Source: Blastomonas sp. (lineage in GTDB: Bacteria; Pseudomonadota; Alphaproteobacteria; Sphingomonadales; Sphingomonadaceae). From it: DNA of 64,000 bases. How positions within the stretch are numbered: the stretch's first letter is position 1; every line of letters begins with the position of its first letter. Below, in pieces: positions 18,147 through 27,804 of this stretch. The stretch spans positions 1 to 64,000 of the forward strand of contig NZ_JAUCZC010000010.1 of NCBI RefSeq assembly GCF_030373265.1, read 5' to 3'. The notes under the pieces were generated by a model. It ran no database searches. It was not told the origin of the DNA and saw nothing but the letters and a program-made list of their open reading frames with translations. The position numbers and the translations under genes are program-made.

Positions 18147-19916
18147 CTAGTTATTCTGTACGGTGCCGACCCGCACAAGCTCCATTCCGCCTGCATGCGG
18201 GAAACGGGGCCACATGCCCTGCGCCAATCCGGTAGCGCTTTTGGAGAGCACCCCGGCCTGCTTCTCGTACATCCAGTAATTGCGCAGGATGATGCCGACA
18301 TAGGCCCGGGTTTCCCAATACGGGATCGATTCGATGAACAGCAGCGGATCGCCATTGTCCTTGACCTTGGTATTCCAGCGGCTGACCGGAAGCGGGCCTG
18401 CGTTATAGGCCGCGATGATCTTGGGCAGCAGGCCCTGGGTTTCGGGCCGGTCACGCAGGAATTCAAGATAGCGCTGCCCGTATTCCAGGTTGATCGCCGG
18501 TTGATAAAGCTCGCCAGCATCGAGCGACTGGCCGCGGGCGCGGGCCATGTCCTGCGCGGTGCCGGGGCGGACCTGCATCAGCCCCCGCGCGTCGGCGGGG
18601 CTGCGGGCATCGCTGCGGAAGTTGGATTCCTGCAGCGTGTGCGCATAGACCAGAGCTGGATCCACACGCCAGCCATCGAGCGGCACCCAGCGCGGTGACG
18701 GGAAGCGGGCGAAACTGTCTGGGCGGCTGCCCTGTGGACCGTTATGGGCGAGCCACATCTGGGTTTGCGGCATCGACATATCGCGCGCGAGCCGCAGCAG
18801 GGCCTCATGGGCCCAGTCTCCGGCGATCTGCGCCTCGTGACGCAAAACCTGATCGGCGAGCGTCGATTCACCAACCTGGCCCAGTGCGATGGCGCGGCGC
18901 ACGTTGGGCCGTTCCTTCAGCAGTTTCCAGTCGCCATCGCTGAAGTCCACGGCGCGCACGCTGCCGCCCGCCACGCCGAGCTGTTCGCTGGCGAGCACCC
19001 CGTAAAGCGTTTCGCCATATTGGCTGGCAGCGCGCAGATTGCTCTGCACCAGGTCCGGACGACGGCAACGGGTCGCAGCGCGCGAGGCCCAATAATACCC
19101 TCCGGCACGAAGTTCCTCGTTCCAGGCATTCGCAGCCGCGCCTTCAAAGCCCTGCATGGCTGCGGCGCAATCGCCCAGCCGCCAGGCGGAAAGCCCTGCA
19201 GTCCAGTGCGCTTCACCGACCCAGTCTCCGGCGCCTGTCGCAGCCTCCTGTGCCAGCGCGAGGGCCTCACCGTCGCGGTTTTCGATGTAATAGGACCACG
19301 CCACCCGCTGCTGCAATTCGGTGCGCGCATAGGGGCTGAGCGCATGCAGCTGTCCGATCAGAACCGCATGTGCGCCTGCCGGGTCATCCGCGACAATGCG
19401 TTCCTGGATCTGCGCGGCGAGCGTGGCTGGCACGGTGCCGTCGGCAACGGCGCGCGGCTTGCCACGCCGTGTCACGCCGGCAAAGCTCGACATCTGCACG
19501 GTCGCCGGACGGTCGGGAAGGATCGTCGCGCCGCGCTTGGTCGCCAGGCCTGCCAGGCGATCTGCATGGGGAAGCTCGGGTGCTGTGTTGAGCAGACTCA
19601 GCAGCGGGCCCATCTCGACCCGCGGCGAGTTGGCCGCCAGAAACAGTTCTGCGCGTGCGATGTCATGCAGCAGGCCCTTGTCGCGGCTGTCGAGCAGTTC
19701 GCTGGCCCTGGCCCAGTTCTGACCACGGATGGCGCTGAACACTTCGGCATAGAATTGCCGATCGGACGACGACAACTGGTCGGGAACCTTGGTCTTGGCA
19801 ACGCGATTTGAAAAATAGTCGTACGACGACGTTTCCGCCCATACGGGCTGGCTCGTCATCGCTATCGCGCCTGCGGCGATCATCAACGCTTTTTTCAGCA
19901 AGATATTACTCCACAA
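18147..19916 (-). CDS. Lytic murein transglycosylase, Slt70-like
   Basis: A 589-aa periplasmic enzyme that cleaves peptidoglycan to 1,6-anhydro products. The N-terminus has a signal peptide (LLKKALMIAAGAIAM then SQPVWA). Residues about 40-410 form the alpha-helical superhelical U-domain, and residues about 420-560 the SLT domain: ALVYAHTLQESNFRSDA with the catalytic Glu, ARGLMQVRPGTAQDMA, LEYGQRYLEFL and IIAAYNAGPLPVSRWN. The start overlaps the end of the upstream uracil-DNA glycosylase-like gene by 11 bases, so the genes are coupled. A TTG at 19898 would also give a good signal peptide. Confidence 0.9.
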   Translation of the reverse strand: MWSNILLKKALMIAAGAIAMTSQPVWAETSSYDYFSNRVAKTKVPDQLSSSDRQFYAEVFSAIRGQNWARASELLDSRDKGLLHDIARAELFLAANSPRVEMGPLLSLLNTAPELPHADRLAGLATKRGATILPDRPATVQMSSFAGVTRRGKPRAVADGTVPATLAAQIQERIVADDPAGAHAVLIGQLHALSPYARTELQQRVAWSYYIENRDGEALALAQEAATGAGDWVGEAHWTAGLSAWRLGDCAAAMQGFEGAAANAWNEELRAGGYYWASRAATRCRRPDLVQSNLRAASQYGETLYGVLASEQLGVAGGSVRAVDFSDGDWKLLKERPNVRRAIALGQVGESTLADQVLRHEAQIAGDWAHEALLRLARDMSMPQTQMWLAHNGPQGSRPDSFARFPSPRWVPLDGWRVDPALVYAHTLQESNFRSDARSPADARGLMQVRPGTAQDMARARGQSLDAGELYQPAINLEYGQRYLEFLRDRPETQGLLPKIIAAYNAGPLPVSRWNTKVKDNGDPLLFIESIPYWETRAYVGIILRNYWMYEKQAGVLSKSATGLAQGMWPRFPHAGGMELVRVGTVQNN

Positions 19917-20658
19917 GCAGCAATTGCCAGCTTTGCCACGCCATAGCCTTCTCCTGCGCGGTGCGGTGAAGCATCAGGCTGGGCTTACGCATAACGATGG
20001 TTTTGACAGTTCCACCACCATGGTTAAGAAAATGTAAAACGGGTGGCTTTTGCGATGGGTCGTGTCCCAGCAGCGCCCTGGCGGTGTCCTCGCCGGCAAC
20101 CACCAGGATTTCGGGCTGCACCAAAGTGATGTGATGCAGCGCGATCCGATTCCATTTGGCAGCATGTTCGGCTGCCGCACGGCGGTCCAGCACCACCCGC
20201 GGGAAGTACGAAGCCCGATACATAGCATCGGACCCGACGCCTGCGGCGGCGGCGATGTTTCCCAGCAGTATCCCGGCCCGCCCCGACAGCACCTTGTCCT
20301 GATCGTCCCTCTCAGGGGCTCCGGTGATCACCATAATCCTGGCGCCGACCGGTCCATGAGGGACCAGCGGGGGCCCGTCCCCGCCATCAGCACCGAACGC
20401 ACCGCTCCGCCAAGCCTCCTGGAATTCAGCAAGGTCGCTCGGAAGCTCGAGCGCCGCTGCAGGCGGCGGGGCGACGTCGGGCTCCGGCGCGGTCCGCACG
20501 GTGGCGGGGACGGTGTGCCGGGGTGGTTCAGGGGAGCGTATCGACGGCACCGGATCATCCGCCAGCCAGTCGGTGGGCGTTTCCGAATAATCCCACTCCA
20601 CCCCGGCCAGCTGCCACCAGTCGACGAGGCTATGCGCCAGTTTCACCTCGCTGGTCAT
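19906..20658 (-). CDS. Uracil-DNA glycosylase superfamily protein, divergent and cysteine-free
   Basis: A 250-aa protein from the ATG at 20658; a GTG at 20706 would add 16 residues. The fold is recognisable from IMVITGAPERDDQD (motif A position), GRAGILLGNIAAAAGV, ASYFPRV, then PEILVVAGEDTARALLG and the motif-B-like RKPSLMLHRTAQEKAMAW. Family 4 and 5 enzymes usually have GEAPGxxED, four Cys ligands of an Fe-S cluster and HPSxxLR. Here the whole protein contains no cysteine and both motifs are altered. It may therefore be a non-catalytic or differently acting DNA-binding relative. Residues 20-90 are Pro-rich. The partner lytic transglycosylase gene overlaps its stop. Confidence 0.75.
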   Translation of the reverse strand: MTSEVKLAHSLVDWWQLAGVEWDYSETPTDWLADDPVPSIRSPEPPRHTVPATVRTAPEPDVAPPPAAALELPSDLAEFQEAWRSGAFGADGGDGPPLVPHGPVGARIMVITGAPERDDQDKVLSGRAGILLGNIAAAAGVGSDAMYRASYFPRVVLDRRAAAEHAAKWNRIALHHITLVQPEILVVAGEDTARALLGHDPSQKPPVLHFLNHGGGTVKTIVMRKPSLMLHRTAQEKAMAWQSWQLLLVE

Positions 20659-20786
20659 GGCTGTCCGAGCGACGGCCCGACGCCAAAGCGGGTTGACTTG
20701 GGCCACGCGGCACTATTGGAGAGGAACGGAAGGTCCATTGTAATTGTCCTTATGGCATAGGACCGGTCCTGAGCAACGGGGAACGA

Positions 20787-22442
20787 ATGATGAGTGAACG
20801 CGAATCCATGCCTTTTGACGTCGTGATCGTCGGTGCGGGCCCTGCCGGCCTGGCTGCAGCGATCCGGCTCAAACAGCTGGCGGCGGAAAACAGCGCGGAA
20901 ATCGAGGTCTGCGTGATCGAAAAGGGCTCTGAGGTTGGCGCGCACATCCTGTCGGGTGCGGTGATCGATCCGATCGCGCTCGACGAACTGATCCCCGACT
21001 GGCGCGAGCAGGGTTGCCCGATGGCCGATACACCAGTGACCGAAAACCATCACTGGGTGCTTAGCAAGACATCGAAATTCGCGATCCCGCACATCACCAC
21101 GCCAGGGTTCATGCACAACAAGGGCACCTATACAGGCAGCCTTGGCAATCTTTGCCGCTGGCTGGCCGAGAAGGCCGAAGAACTTGAAGTCCAGATTTTC
21201 CCCGGCTTTGCCGCAGCCGAAATCCTCTACAACGAGGACGGCTCGGTCAAGGGCGTCGCCACGGGCGACATGGGCGTGGGCAAAGATGGCGAGCACAAGC
21301 CCGATTACACCCCGGGCCTCGAACTGCACGCGCGCTACACCTTCTTTGCAGAGGGTGCGCGCGGACACCTCACCAAGATCCTCAAGCGGCAGTTCGATCT
21401 CGAAGCCAACTGCGAGCCGCAGACCTATGGTATCGGCATCAAGGAACTGTGGGACATCGACCCCAAGAAGCATGTGCCGGGCCGGGTGATCCACACCCAG
21501 GGCTGGCCGCTTGACGATGCATGGGGCGGCGGCTTTCTCTACCATCAGGCCAATGGTCAGGTGGCACTCGGTTTCGTGGTGGCCTTGTCCTACCAGAACC
21601 CGCATCTCTCGCCGTTCCACGAGTTCCAGCGCTGGAAGCTGCACCCCGAAATCCGCTCGATCCTCGAAGGTGGCAAGCGCGTTTCGTATGGCGCGCGGGC
21701 GATCAATGAAGGCGGCTGGCAGTCGGTGCCCAAGCTGGCGTTCCCGGGCGGCGCGCTGATCGGATGCAGCGCGGGCTTCGTCAACGTGCCGCGGATCAAG
21801 GGCAGCCACACCGCGATGAAATCGGGCATGCTCGCCGCCGAGAGCGCATTTCGCGCCATTCAGGCCGATCGCACGTCGGACGAACTCGCCGACTATCAGG
21901 AAAACCTCAACGCCAGCTGGATCGCCACCGAACTCAAGAAGGTCCAGAACGTCGAGCCATTGGTCGACAAGTTCGGCGGCACGATGGGCACGGTGCTGGC
22001 GGGCATCGACATGTGGATGCGTCAGTTGAAGATCGGTTTGCCGATCACGATGAAGCACGATCCCGACTACAAGCACATGGGCCGGGCCGACATGTACAAG
22101 AAGCCCGATTATCCCAAGCCCGATGGCGTGATCACTTTCGACCGGCTGTCGTCGGTGTTCCTGTCGAACACCAACCATGAGGAAGACCAGCCGGTTCACC
22201 TGCAGCTCAAGGATCCCGCGCTGCCTGTGACGTATAACCTGCCGTTGTATGACGAGCCTGCGCAGCGTTACTGCCCTGCCGGGGTCTACGAGATCGTCGG
22301 TGAGGAAGAAGGCAACCCGCGCTTCCAGATCAACGCGCAGAATTGCGTCCACTGCAAGACCTGCGACATCAAGGAAATGAGCCAGAACATCAACTGGGTG
22401 GTCCCAGAAGGCGGCGGCGGTCCGAATTATCCGAATATGTGA
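20787..22442 (+). CDS. Electron transfer flavoprotein-ubiquinone oxidoreductase
   Basis: A 551-aa membrane-associated iron-sulfur flavoprotein that passes electrons from ETF (fed by acyl-CoA and other dehydrogenases) to ubiquinone. The FAD motif VVIVGAGPAGLAAAIRL is near residue 13 and EKGSEVGAHILSGAVIDP follows. The ubiquinone/FAD domain has GWPLDDAWGGGFLYH and GCSAGFVNVPRIKGSHTAMK. At the C-terminus the ferredoxin-like domain shows CPAGVYE and CVHCKTCDIK, giving the four cysteines of one [4Fe-4S] cluster. Length and domain order match the family. It fits with the downstream acyl-CoA pathway genes of this organism, though it is not linked to them here. Confidence 0.93.
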   Translation: MMSERESMPFDVVIVGAGPAGLAAAIRLKQLAAENSAEIEVCVIEKGSEVGAHILSGAVIDPIALDELIPDWREQGCPMADTPVTENHHWVLSKTSKFAIPHITTPGFMHNKGTYTGSLGNLCRWLAEKAEELEVQIFPGFAAAEILYNEDGSVKGVATGDMGVGKDGEHKPDYTPGLELHARYTFFAEGARGHLTKILKRQFDLEANCEPQTYGIGIKELWDIDPKKHVPGRVIHTQGWPLDDAWGGGFLYHQANGQVALGFVVALSYQNPHLSPFHEFQRWKLHPEIRSILEGGKRVSYGARAINEGGWQSVPKLAFPGGALIGCSAGFVNVPRIKGSHTAMKSGMLAAESAFRAIQADRTSDELADYQENLNASWIATELKKVQNVEPLVDKFGGTMGTVLAGIDMWMRQLKIGLPITMKHDPDYKHMGRADMYKKPDYPKPDGVITFDRLSSVFLSNTNHEEDQPVHLQLKDPALPVTYNLPLYDEPAQRYCPAGVYEIVGEEEGNPRFQINAQNCVHCKTCDIKEMSQNINWVVPEGGGGPNYPNM

Positions 22443-22449
22443 AGACCCA

Positions 22450-22570
22450 AAATCCTCCCCTGAAAGGGGAGGTGGCATCGCGCAGCGATGACGGAGGGGT
22501 GTCCACGGTCGCGGACGGTATCACCCCCTCCACCACTTCGTGGTCCCCCTCCCCTTGCAGGGGAGGATTT
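22450..22570. repeat. Composite palindromic repeat between ETF-QO and ispE
   Basis: Two GC-rich hairpins, at 22454-22472 (CCTCCCCTGAAAGGGGAGG) and 22548-22566 (CCTCCCCTTGCAGGGGAGG), face each other with a further CCACcacttcGTGG hairpin between. The outer arms AATCCTCCCC and GGGGAGGATT also pair. This is a typical composite intergenic repeat. Its right hairpin contains the GGAGG that serves ispE. Confidence 0.85.
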
Positions 22571-22575
22571 GAGGA

Positions 22576-23523
22576 GTGCATGCCCCCGTGCCGACCGAAA
22601 CCGCTTACGCCAAGGTGAACCTGGCGCTGCACGTCCGGCGGCGGCGCGAGGATGGCTATCATGACATCGAAAGCCTGTTTGCGTTCGTCGATAGCGGGGA
22701 TGTGCTGCGCGCCGAGCGGCGGGATGATGGTGAGCTCAAGCTGACCATCGATGGTCCGTTCGCAGCCGGGCTGGACGACGGGCCCGATAATCTGGTGCTG
22801 CGTGCAGCAGATGCCCTGACCCAATCCGCCTGTCCCGAGCGAAGTCGAGGGACGTACGCGCAACCCTCGGCGGAACGTCCCTCGACTACGCTCGGGAACA
22901 CGGGGGGGAGGGATGCGGGTGCTGTTGCTGGGCTAGGTGCCGATCTTTACCTGACCAAGAACCTTCCCGTCGCCTCGGGAATCGGCGGCGGCTCGGCCGA
23001 TGCTGCTGCGGCCTTGCGTCTGCTCAACCGGCTGTGGGGCTGCGGGCTCGACGATGCCGCGCTGTGCGCAATAGGCGAAACATTGGGATCCGATATTCCC
23101 GCCTGCGTGATCAGCGGTACGTTGCGCGTCGAAGGCCGAGGCGAGGCATTGCAGCCGCTCGATCTTGCCGGTCTGGCAGGAATGCCCATCCTGCTGGTCA
23201 ATCCCGGTGTTCCGCTCGGCACCGCGCCGGTGTTCAAGGGCTGGGACCAGCACGATCGCGGCGCGCTCGACAGTTCGAGCCTTGCCGCGGTCATCGAGGG
23301 AGCGCGCAACGATCTCGAACCCCCGGCGCGCGCGCTGGTCCCGGAGATCGGCGCAGTGCTCGATGTGCTGGCGGTTCAGGGCGGTGTCCAGCTGGCGCGG
23401 ATGTCCGGCAGCGGCGCGACCTGCTTTGCTCTGTTTGACCGAACCGAAGACGCGGATGCTGCGTGTCACGCGATCCAGCGCGCTTATCCGGACTGGTGGA
23501 CGATGGGCGGTGTCGTGCGATGA
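22576..23523 (+). CDS. ispE: 4-diphosphocytidyl-2-C-methyl-D-erythritol kinase
   Basis: A 315-aa GHMP kinase of the non-mevalonate isoprenoid pathway, phosphorylating CDP-methylerythritol. The start AYAKVNLALHVRRRREDGYH is the family N-terminus, PVASGIGGGSADAAAAL is the ATP-binding GHMP motif, and MSGSGATCFALF is the C-terminal glycine motif. Between DNLVLRAADAL and LTKNLPVASG there is an extra stretch of about 30-35 residues (including CPERSRGTYAQPSAERP). It is encoded by a palindromic repeat at 22831-22900 that keeps the frame open. The GTG at 22576 is chosen as start, with GGAGG nine bases upstream; GTG at 22588 is the alternative. Confidence 0.92.
   Translation: MHAPVPTETAYAKVNLALHVRRRREDGYHDIESLFAFVDSGDVLRAERRDDGELKLTIDGPFAAGLDDGPDNLVLRAADALTQSACPERSRGTYAQPSAERPSTTLGNTGGRDAGAVAGLGADLYLTKNLPVASGIGGGSADAAAALRLLNRLWGCGLDDAALCAIGETLGSDIPACVISGTLRVEGRGEALQPLDLAGLAGMPILLVNPGVPLGTAPVFKGWDQHDRGALDSSSLAAVIEGARNDLEPPARALVPEIGAVLDVLAVQGGVQLARMSGSGATCFALFDRTEDADAACHAIQRAYPDWWTMGGVVR
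22831..22900. repeat. Palindromic repeat inserted in frame within ispE
   Basis: The left arm 22831-22855 begins TGTCCCGAGCGAAGTCGAGG. The right arm 22875-22900 is its near-perfect reverse complement, with one substitution and one extra base. About 19 bases separate the arms. The element is translated in the ispE frame without a stop. Confidence 0.9.
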
Positions 23524-24254
23524 GTGGCTGGCAACCCTATGAAATCATTCGCCATAAGCCTGACGCAGCCGGCGCGAACATCCTGATCATCGCCGATCAT
23601 GCCAGCAACCATGTCCCTGACGGGATCGAGCTTGGCATCACGCCTGAGGATCTCGCCAAGCACATTGCGATCGACATCGGCGTGGCAGACGTCACGCGGG
23701 CGCTGTGCGCATCATTGGGCTGCGGCGCGATGCTCGCGGGTGTGTCGCGGCTGGTGATCGATTTCAATCGGGAAGAGGATGCGCAGGGGCTCATCCCGAC
23801 CGTCAGCGACGGGGTTGCCATTCCGGGCAATGTCGGCGCCGATGCCGAAGCGCGACTTGCCGCCTTCTACCGGCCTTACCATGCGGCGGTGGCCCGAGCA
23901 GTTGATACGCTCGCCCGGCCCTTTATCCTGTCACTGCATAGCTTTACGCCCAGCCTTGCCACCATGCCCGAGCAGCACCGACCCTGGGACATCGGCATTC
24001 TCTACAACACCGACGATCGCGCCGCGCGGATCGCCATCCCGATGCTGATCGATGCCGGGCTGGGTGTCGGTGACCAGCTGCCCTATGCAGGCACGGCATT
24101 GAACGCGACGATGAACCTCCATGCCGAGGCGCCAGGCATTCCCTATCTGGGTGTGGAGATGCGCCAGGACCATATCGGATCGGGCGCGGGGGTCGCCCGG
24201 ATGGCCGCTGTGCTGGCCCCCGTTCTGCTCGCCTGCAGCAACAGACTTGCGTAA
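23520..24254 (+). CDS. N-formylglutamate amidohydrolase family protein
   Basis: A 244-aa hydrolase of the N-formylglutamate amidohydrolase family, which frees glutamate from N-formylglutamate at the end of one histidine degradation route. Recognisable blocks are [19 protein letters not shown], the [14 protein letters not shown] segment, [29 protein letters not shown] and [10 protein letters not shown], the last matching the EVRxD region. No hut genes lie nearby, so the real substrate may be another N-formyl or N-acyl amino acid. Its ATG overlaps the ispE stop (ATGA), so the two are translationally coupled. Confidence 0.85.
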   Translation: MSGWQPYEIIRHKPDAAGANILIIADHASNHVPDGIELGITPEDLAKHIAIDIGVADVTRALCASLGCGAMLAGVSRLVIDFNREEDAQGLIPTVSDGVAIPGNVGADAEARLAAFYRPYHAAVARAVDTLARPFILSLHSFTPSLATMPEQHRPWDIGILYNTDDRAARIAIPMLIDAGLGVGDQLPYAGTALNATMNLHAEAPGIPYLGVEMRQDHIGSGAGVARMAAVLAPVLLACSNRLA

Positions 24255-24298
24255 CGGCTGCGTTTTTGGAAAGAGCGCCACCAAAGGAAGGCCTCATC

Positions 24299-26020
24299 AT
24301 GACACATTCGTTCGATAAATCGAAACTGCCCAGCCGCCACGTCTCGGTCGGACCCGAGCGCGCGCCGCATCGCAGCTATTACTACGCGATGGGCCTGACC
24401 GAAGAAGAGATTGCGCGCCCGTTCGTCGGAATCGCCAGCGCTGGCAACGACAGCGCGCCGTGCAACACCACGCTCAATGCGCAGGCCGATGTCTGCCGTG
24501 ATGGCGTGAATGCTGCTGGCGGCATGCCGCGCCGGTTCAACACCATTACCGTCACCGACGGCATTGCGATGGGCCATCAGGGCATGAAGAGCTCGCTGGT
24601 CAGCCGTGAGGTGATCGCAGATTCGGTCGAGCTGTCGGTGCGCGGCCACTGCTACGACGCGCTGGTCGGCTTTGCCGGGTGTGACAAGTCGCTTCCGGGC
24701 ATGATGATGGCGATGCTGCGGCTTAATGTGCCGTCGATCTTCGTCTATGGCGGGTCGATTCTGCCCGGACACTATGGCGGCAAAGACGTGACGGTGGTCG
24801 ACGTGTTCGAAGCGGTTGGCCAGCATGCCGCAGGCAACTGCCCGCTCAAGGATCTGACCGCGCTTGAAAAGGTCGCGTGCCCCGGTCATGGTGCCTGCGG
24901 TGGCCAATTCACAGCGAACACCATGGCGTGCGTCGGCGAGGCGATCGGGCTTTCGCTGCCCAACAGCAACATGGTCCCCGCGCCCTATCAGACGCGTGCC
25001 GAAATCGCGGTCGCAGCCGGCGCCCAGGTGATGGAACTGCTCGCCCGCAACATCAGGCCGCGGGACATTTGTACGCGCGAAGCCTTTGAAAATGCTGCCC
25101 GTGTTGTCGCTGCGACCGGTGGCTCGACCAATGGCGCGCTGCATCTGCCAGCGATGGCGAGCGAGGCGGGGATAGATTTCGACCTGTTCGATGTCGCCGC
25201 GATGTTCAAGTCGACGCCCTATATCGCCGACCTCAAGCCCGGCGGCCGCTATGTCGCCAAGGACATGCACGAGGCGGGGGGCGTCTACATGCTGATGAAG
25301 ACGATGCTCGAAAACGGACTGCTGCACGGCAACTGCATGACCGTGACCGGCAAGACGCTGGGCGAGAACATCGACGAGGTCACCTGGAACCCCGACCAGA
25401 AGGTGATCTATGACGTCAAGACACCGCTGAGCCCCACCGGCGGCGTGGTTGGCCTGAGGGGATCGCTGGCGCCCGACGGCGCAATCGTCAAGGTTGCAGG
25501 CATGGCGCGGCTTGAGTTTACCGGGCCGGCGCAGGTGTTCGATTGCGAGGAGGACTGCTTCGCCGCGGTCGAAGACCGGCGCATCCGCGAAGGTTCGGTC
25601 ATCGTTATCCGCTACGAGGGTCCCAAGGGTGGGCCTGGCATGCGCGAGATGCTGTCCACCACCGCCGCTCTGTATGGCCAAGGCATGGGCGAGAGCGTGG
25701 CGCTGATCACCGACGGCCGCTTTTCGGGTGCGACGCGCGGCTTCTGCATCGGCCATGTCGGCCCCGAAGCGGCCGATGGCGGCCCAATTGCGCTGGTCGA
25801 GGAAGGCGATATCATTGCGATCGATGCGGTCGCAGGGACGATCGATCTGCTGGTAGACGACGCCGTCCTTGCCGAACGGCGCGCGGCTTGGAAGCCGCGC
25901 ACCAATGACTATCAGTCTGGGGCCTTGTGGCGCTATGCCCAGAATGTCGGACCGGCGAGCAAGGGCGCGTTGACCCATCCTGGCGCAAAGGCCGAACGGC
26001 ACGTTTATGCGGATATCTGA
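24299..26020 (+). CDS. ilvD: Dihydroxy-acid dehydratase
   Basis: A 573-aa Fe-S dehydratase converting 2,3-dihydroxy-isovalerate and its homologue to 2-oxo acids in valine, isoleucine and leucine synthesis. Cluster cysteines sit in [25 protein letters not shown] and [16 protein letters not shown]. Further family blocks are [34 protein letters not shown] and [16 protein letters not shown]. The length of about 570 fits IlvD rather than the phosphogluconate dehydratase Edd (about 600), though sugar-acid dehydratases in the same superfamily cannot be fully excluded. The ATG at 24299 has AAGGAAGG just upstream and follows the amidohydrolase by 44 bases. Confidence 0.92.
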   Translation: MTHSFDKSKLPSRHVSVGPERAPHRSYYYAMGLTEEEIARPFVGIASAGNDSAPCNTTLNAQADVCRDGVNAAGGMPRRFNTITVTDGIAMGHQGMKSSLVSREVIADSVELSVRGHCYDALVGFAGCDKSLPGMMMAMLRLNVPSIFVYGGSILPGHYGGKDVTVVDVFEAVGQHAAGNCPLKDLTALEKVACPGHGACGGQFTANTMACVGEAIGLSLPNSNMVPAPYQTRAEIAVAAGAQVMELLARNIRPRDICTREAFENAARVVAATGGSTNGALHLPAMASEAGIDFDLFDVAAMFKSTPYIADLKPGGRYVAKDMHEAGGVYMLMKTMLENGLLHGNCMTVTGKTLGENIDEVTWNPDQKVIYDVKTPLSPTGGVVGLRGSLAPDGAIVKVAGMARLEFTGPAQVFDCEEDCFAAVEDRRIREGSVIVIRYEGPKGGPGMREMLSTTAALYGQGMGESVALITDGRFSGATRGFCIGHVGPEAADGGPIALVEEGDIIAIDAVAGTIDLLVDDAVLAERRAAWKPRTNDYQSGALWRYAQNVGPASKGALTHPGAKAERHVYADI

Positions 26021-26381
26021 GCCGTCGCTGGTGATCGGCACGGCCGCATTGCTCGCGGCCTGCTCGCCATCGGAACCCGGGTCTCTTCCCGGCGAGGATG
26101 ACAGCCGCATCGCGTGCGCGTTGGGCGATGAAGCCGAGTTCACCGAACAGTGCGAAGCAGAACGCGTGCAGAATGGCGACAGGCGCGAACTCGTGATGCG
26201 GCATCCCGATGGCGGTTTCCGTCGCTTCGAGATCGTTAGCGACGGGCGAGGACTTGTCGTTGCCGATGGTTCGGAAGAGGCAATCGTGACGCCGCTCTCC
26301 GACGGCCGCATCGAACTATCGGTCGGCACCGATCGCTATCAGCTTCCTGCCACGGTCAGGCCCGGCGCAGGCGGTGGTTGA
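26007..26381 (+). CDS. Small predicted lipoprotein
   Basis: A 124-aa protein with an N-terminal hydrophobic signal ending in LLAACSP, a convincing lipobox with the lipid-bearing Cys19. The mature part (about 105 residues) is acidic and contains two Cys residues ([15 protein letters not shown]) and the repeat-like phrase [20 protein letters not shown]. It matches no family I know. It starts inside the last 14 bases of ilvD and ends inside the next gene, so it is embedded in a tightly packed transcript. Confidence 0.7.
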   Translation: MRISEPSLVIGTAALLAACSPSEPGSLPGEDDSRIACALGDEAEFTEQCEAERVQNGDRRELVMRHPDGGFRRFEIVSDGRGLVVADGSEEAIVTPLSDGRIELSVGTDRYQLPATVRPGAGGG

Positions 26382-27804
26382 TACCGGATCCTCCGTGCTG
26401 ACGGTCGCGCAGATGGTCGCGGCCGAGCAGGCGGTGTTCGATACCGGGGTGTCGGTCGATGCGCTGATGCTGCGTGCCGGGCAGGCGGCGGGCGAAATGG
26501 TTTGGCGGATCGGCGGTGTCGTCCCGACCCTGATCCTGTGTGGCCCCGGCAACAACGGCGGCGATGGCTATGTTATTGCAGAGTTTTTGCAGGATAAGGG
26601 CGTTCCAGTTACCGTCGCCGCGATGACCGAGCCGCGCACCGACGCCGCGCGCAATGCCAGGGCGCGCTATAAAGGGGACGTCATCGCGCTCGCCGATGCC
26701 GTGCCGAAGGCTCAGTTGGTCGATTGCCTGTTCGGCAGTGGATTGGCCCGTGCGATCGATGATGCGGTCTGGAGCAAGTTCGTAGGCCTCGTGACCGCAT
26801 CCCGCCGCAGCTTTGCCGTCGACCTGCCCAGCGGGGCGGATGCCGATCGCGCGGTGTGGCTCAATGATCCGCTGCCGTTCGACCATGTGCTGGCGCTGGG
26901 CGCGTACAAATACGCGCACCTGCTCGAGCCCGTGGCGAGCGACTGCCGCTCGCTCAGCCTGATCGACATCGGCGTCGCTGCCCAGCATGGTGCCGCAACG
27001 CGCATTGCCAAGCCGGTGATCGTGTTGCCTGATGCCCAGTCGCACAAGTACCGCCGGGGCCTGGTGGTGGTGCTGGCAGGCGCCATGCCGGGTGCGGCTT
27101 TGCTGGCCGCGCGCGCGGCGCAGGGTGCCGGAGCGGGCTATGTCAAGATCATCGGGGCAGGGGATGCGACCGCCCAACTGCCTGCGGACATCGTCTGGGT
27201 TCGCGCGGACGATGCGGATACAGTCGGTGAAGCGCTGTCCGATCCACGCATTGGTGCGGTCCTGGCAGGTCCAGGCCTTGGGCGGGATAGCCGCTCTGAG
27301 GCGCTGGTTGATGCCGCTCTTGGCTGTTGCCACCCGCTAGTCCTCGATGCCGATGCGCTGCATCTGATCGGCGCACGCAGGCAGAAGGTCGCAACCCGCG
27401 CAGCGCCGGTGCTTCTCACGCCGCACCACGGCGAATTCGAAGCCATGGCTGAGGCAGCAGGCGACATGGCCACGGCGCCCAACAAGGCCTTGCGCGCAGT
27501 AGCCTTGGCAGCAGCGTTCAACGCCTGCGTGCTCTACAAGGGCGCCGACAGCGTGATCGCCGCGCCCGATGGCCGAGTCATCATCGCAGACCGGCGCTGT
27601 GCGTGGCTGTCGGTGGCGGGCACGGGCGATGTTCTGGCCGGATGCATCGCCACGCGGCTTGCCAATCACGGCCAGACATTGCATGCGCTGGCCGAGGCGG
27701 TCTGGTTGCAGGACCGCGCGGCGCGCAATGCGGGGCCAGCCTTTACGGCCTGGCAACTCGCGCAGGCGCTGCCGCTGGCAGTGGAGTCCTGTCTTGAACG
27801 ATGA
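26374..27804 (+). CDS. nnr: Bifunctional NAD(P)HX epimerase and dehydratase
   Basis: A 476-aa two-domain repair enzyme. Residues 1 to about 215 are the YjeF_N epimerase, with LMLRAGQAAGEMV, LCGPGNNGGDGYVIAEFL and AVDLPSGADADRAV. Residues about 225-470 are the ADP-dependent dehydratase (YjeF_C), with VLAGPGLGRDSRSE, LDADALHLIG, LLTPHHGEFEAMA and the phosphate-binding SVAGTGDVLAGCIA. Together they restore hydrated NADH and NADPH. The GTG at 26374 overlaps the lipoprotein gene by eight bases; GTG codons at 26395 and nearby are alternatives. The end overlaps the following methyltransferase gene by 11 bases. Confidence 0.92.
   Translation: MVDTGSSVLTVAQMVAAEQAVFDTGVSVDALMLRAGQAAGEMVWRIGGVVPTLILCGPGNNGGDGYVIAEFLQDKGVPVTVAAMTEPRTDAARNARARYKGDVIALADAVPKAQLVDCLFGSGLARAIDDAVWSKFVGLVTASRRSFAVDLPSGADADRAVWLNDPLPFDHVLALGAYKYAHLLEPVASDCRSLSLIDIGVAAQHGAATRIAKPVIVLPDAQSHKYRRGLVVVLAGAMPGAALLAARAAQGAGAGYVKIIGAGDATAQLPADIVWVRADDADTVGEALSDPRIGAVLAGPGLGRDSRSEALVDAALGCCHPLVLDADALHLIGARRQKVATRAAPVLLTPHHGEFEAMAEAAGDMATAPNKALRAVALAAAFNACVLYKGADSVIAAPDGRVIIADRRCAWLSVAGTGDVLAGCIATRLANHGQTLHALAEAVWLQDRAARNAGPAFTAWQLAQALPLAVESCLER

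Noticed and set aside
17529-18698. A 389-codon plus-strand frame across moaB and the lytic transglycosylase
   Set aside because: Both genes beneath are certain, and the frame has shadow-like composition.
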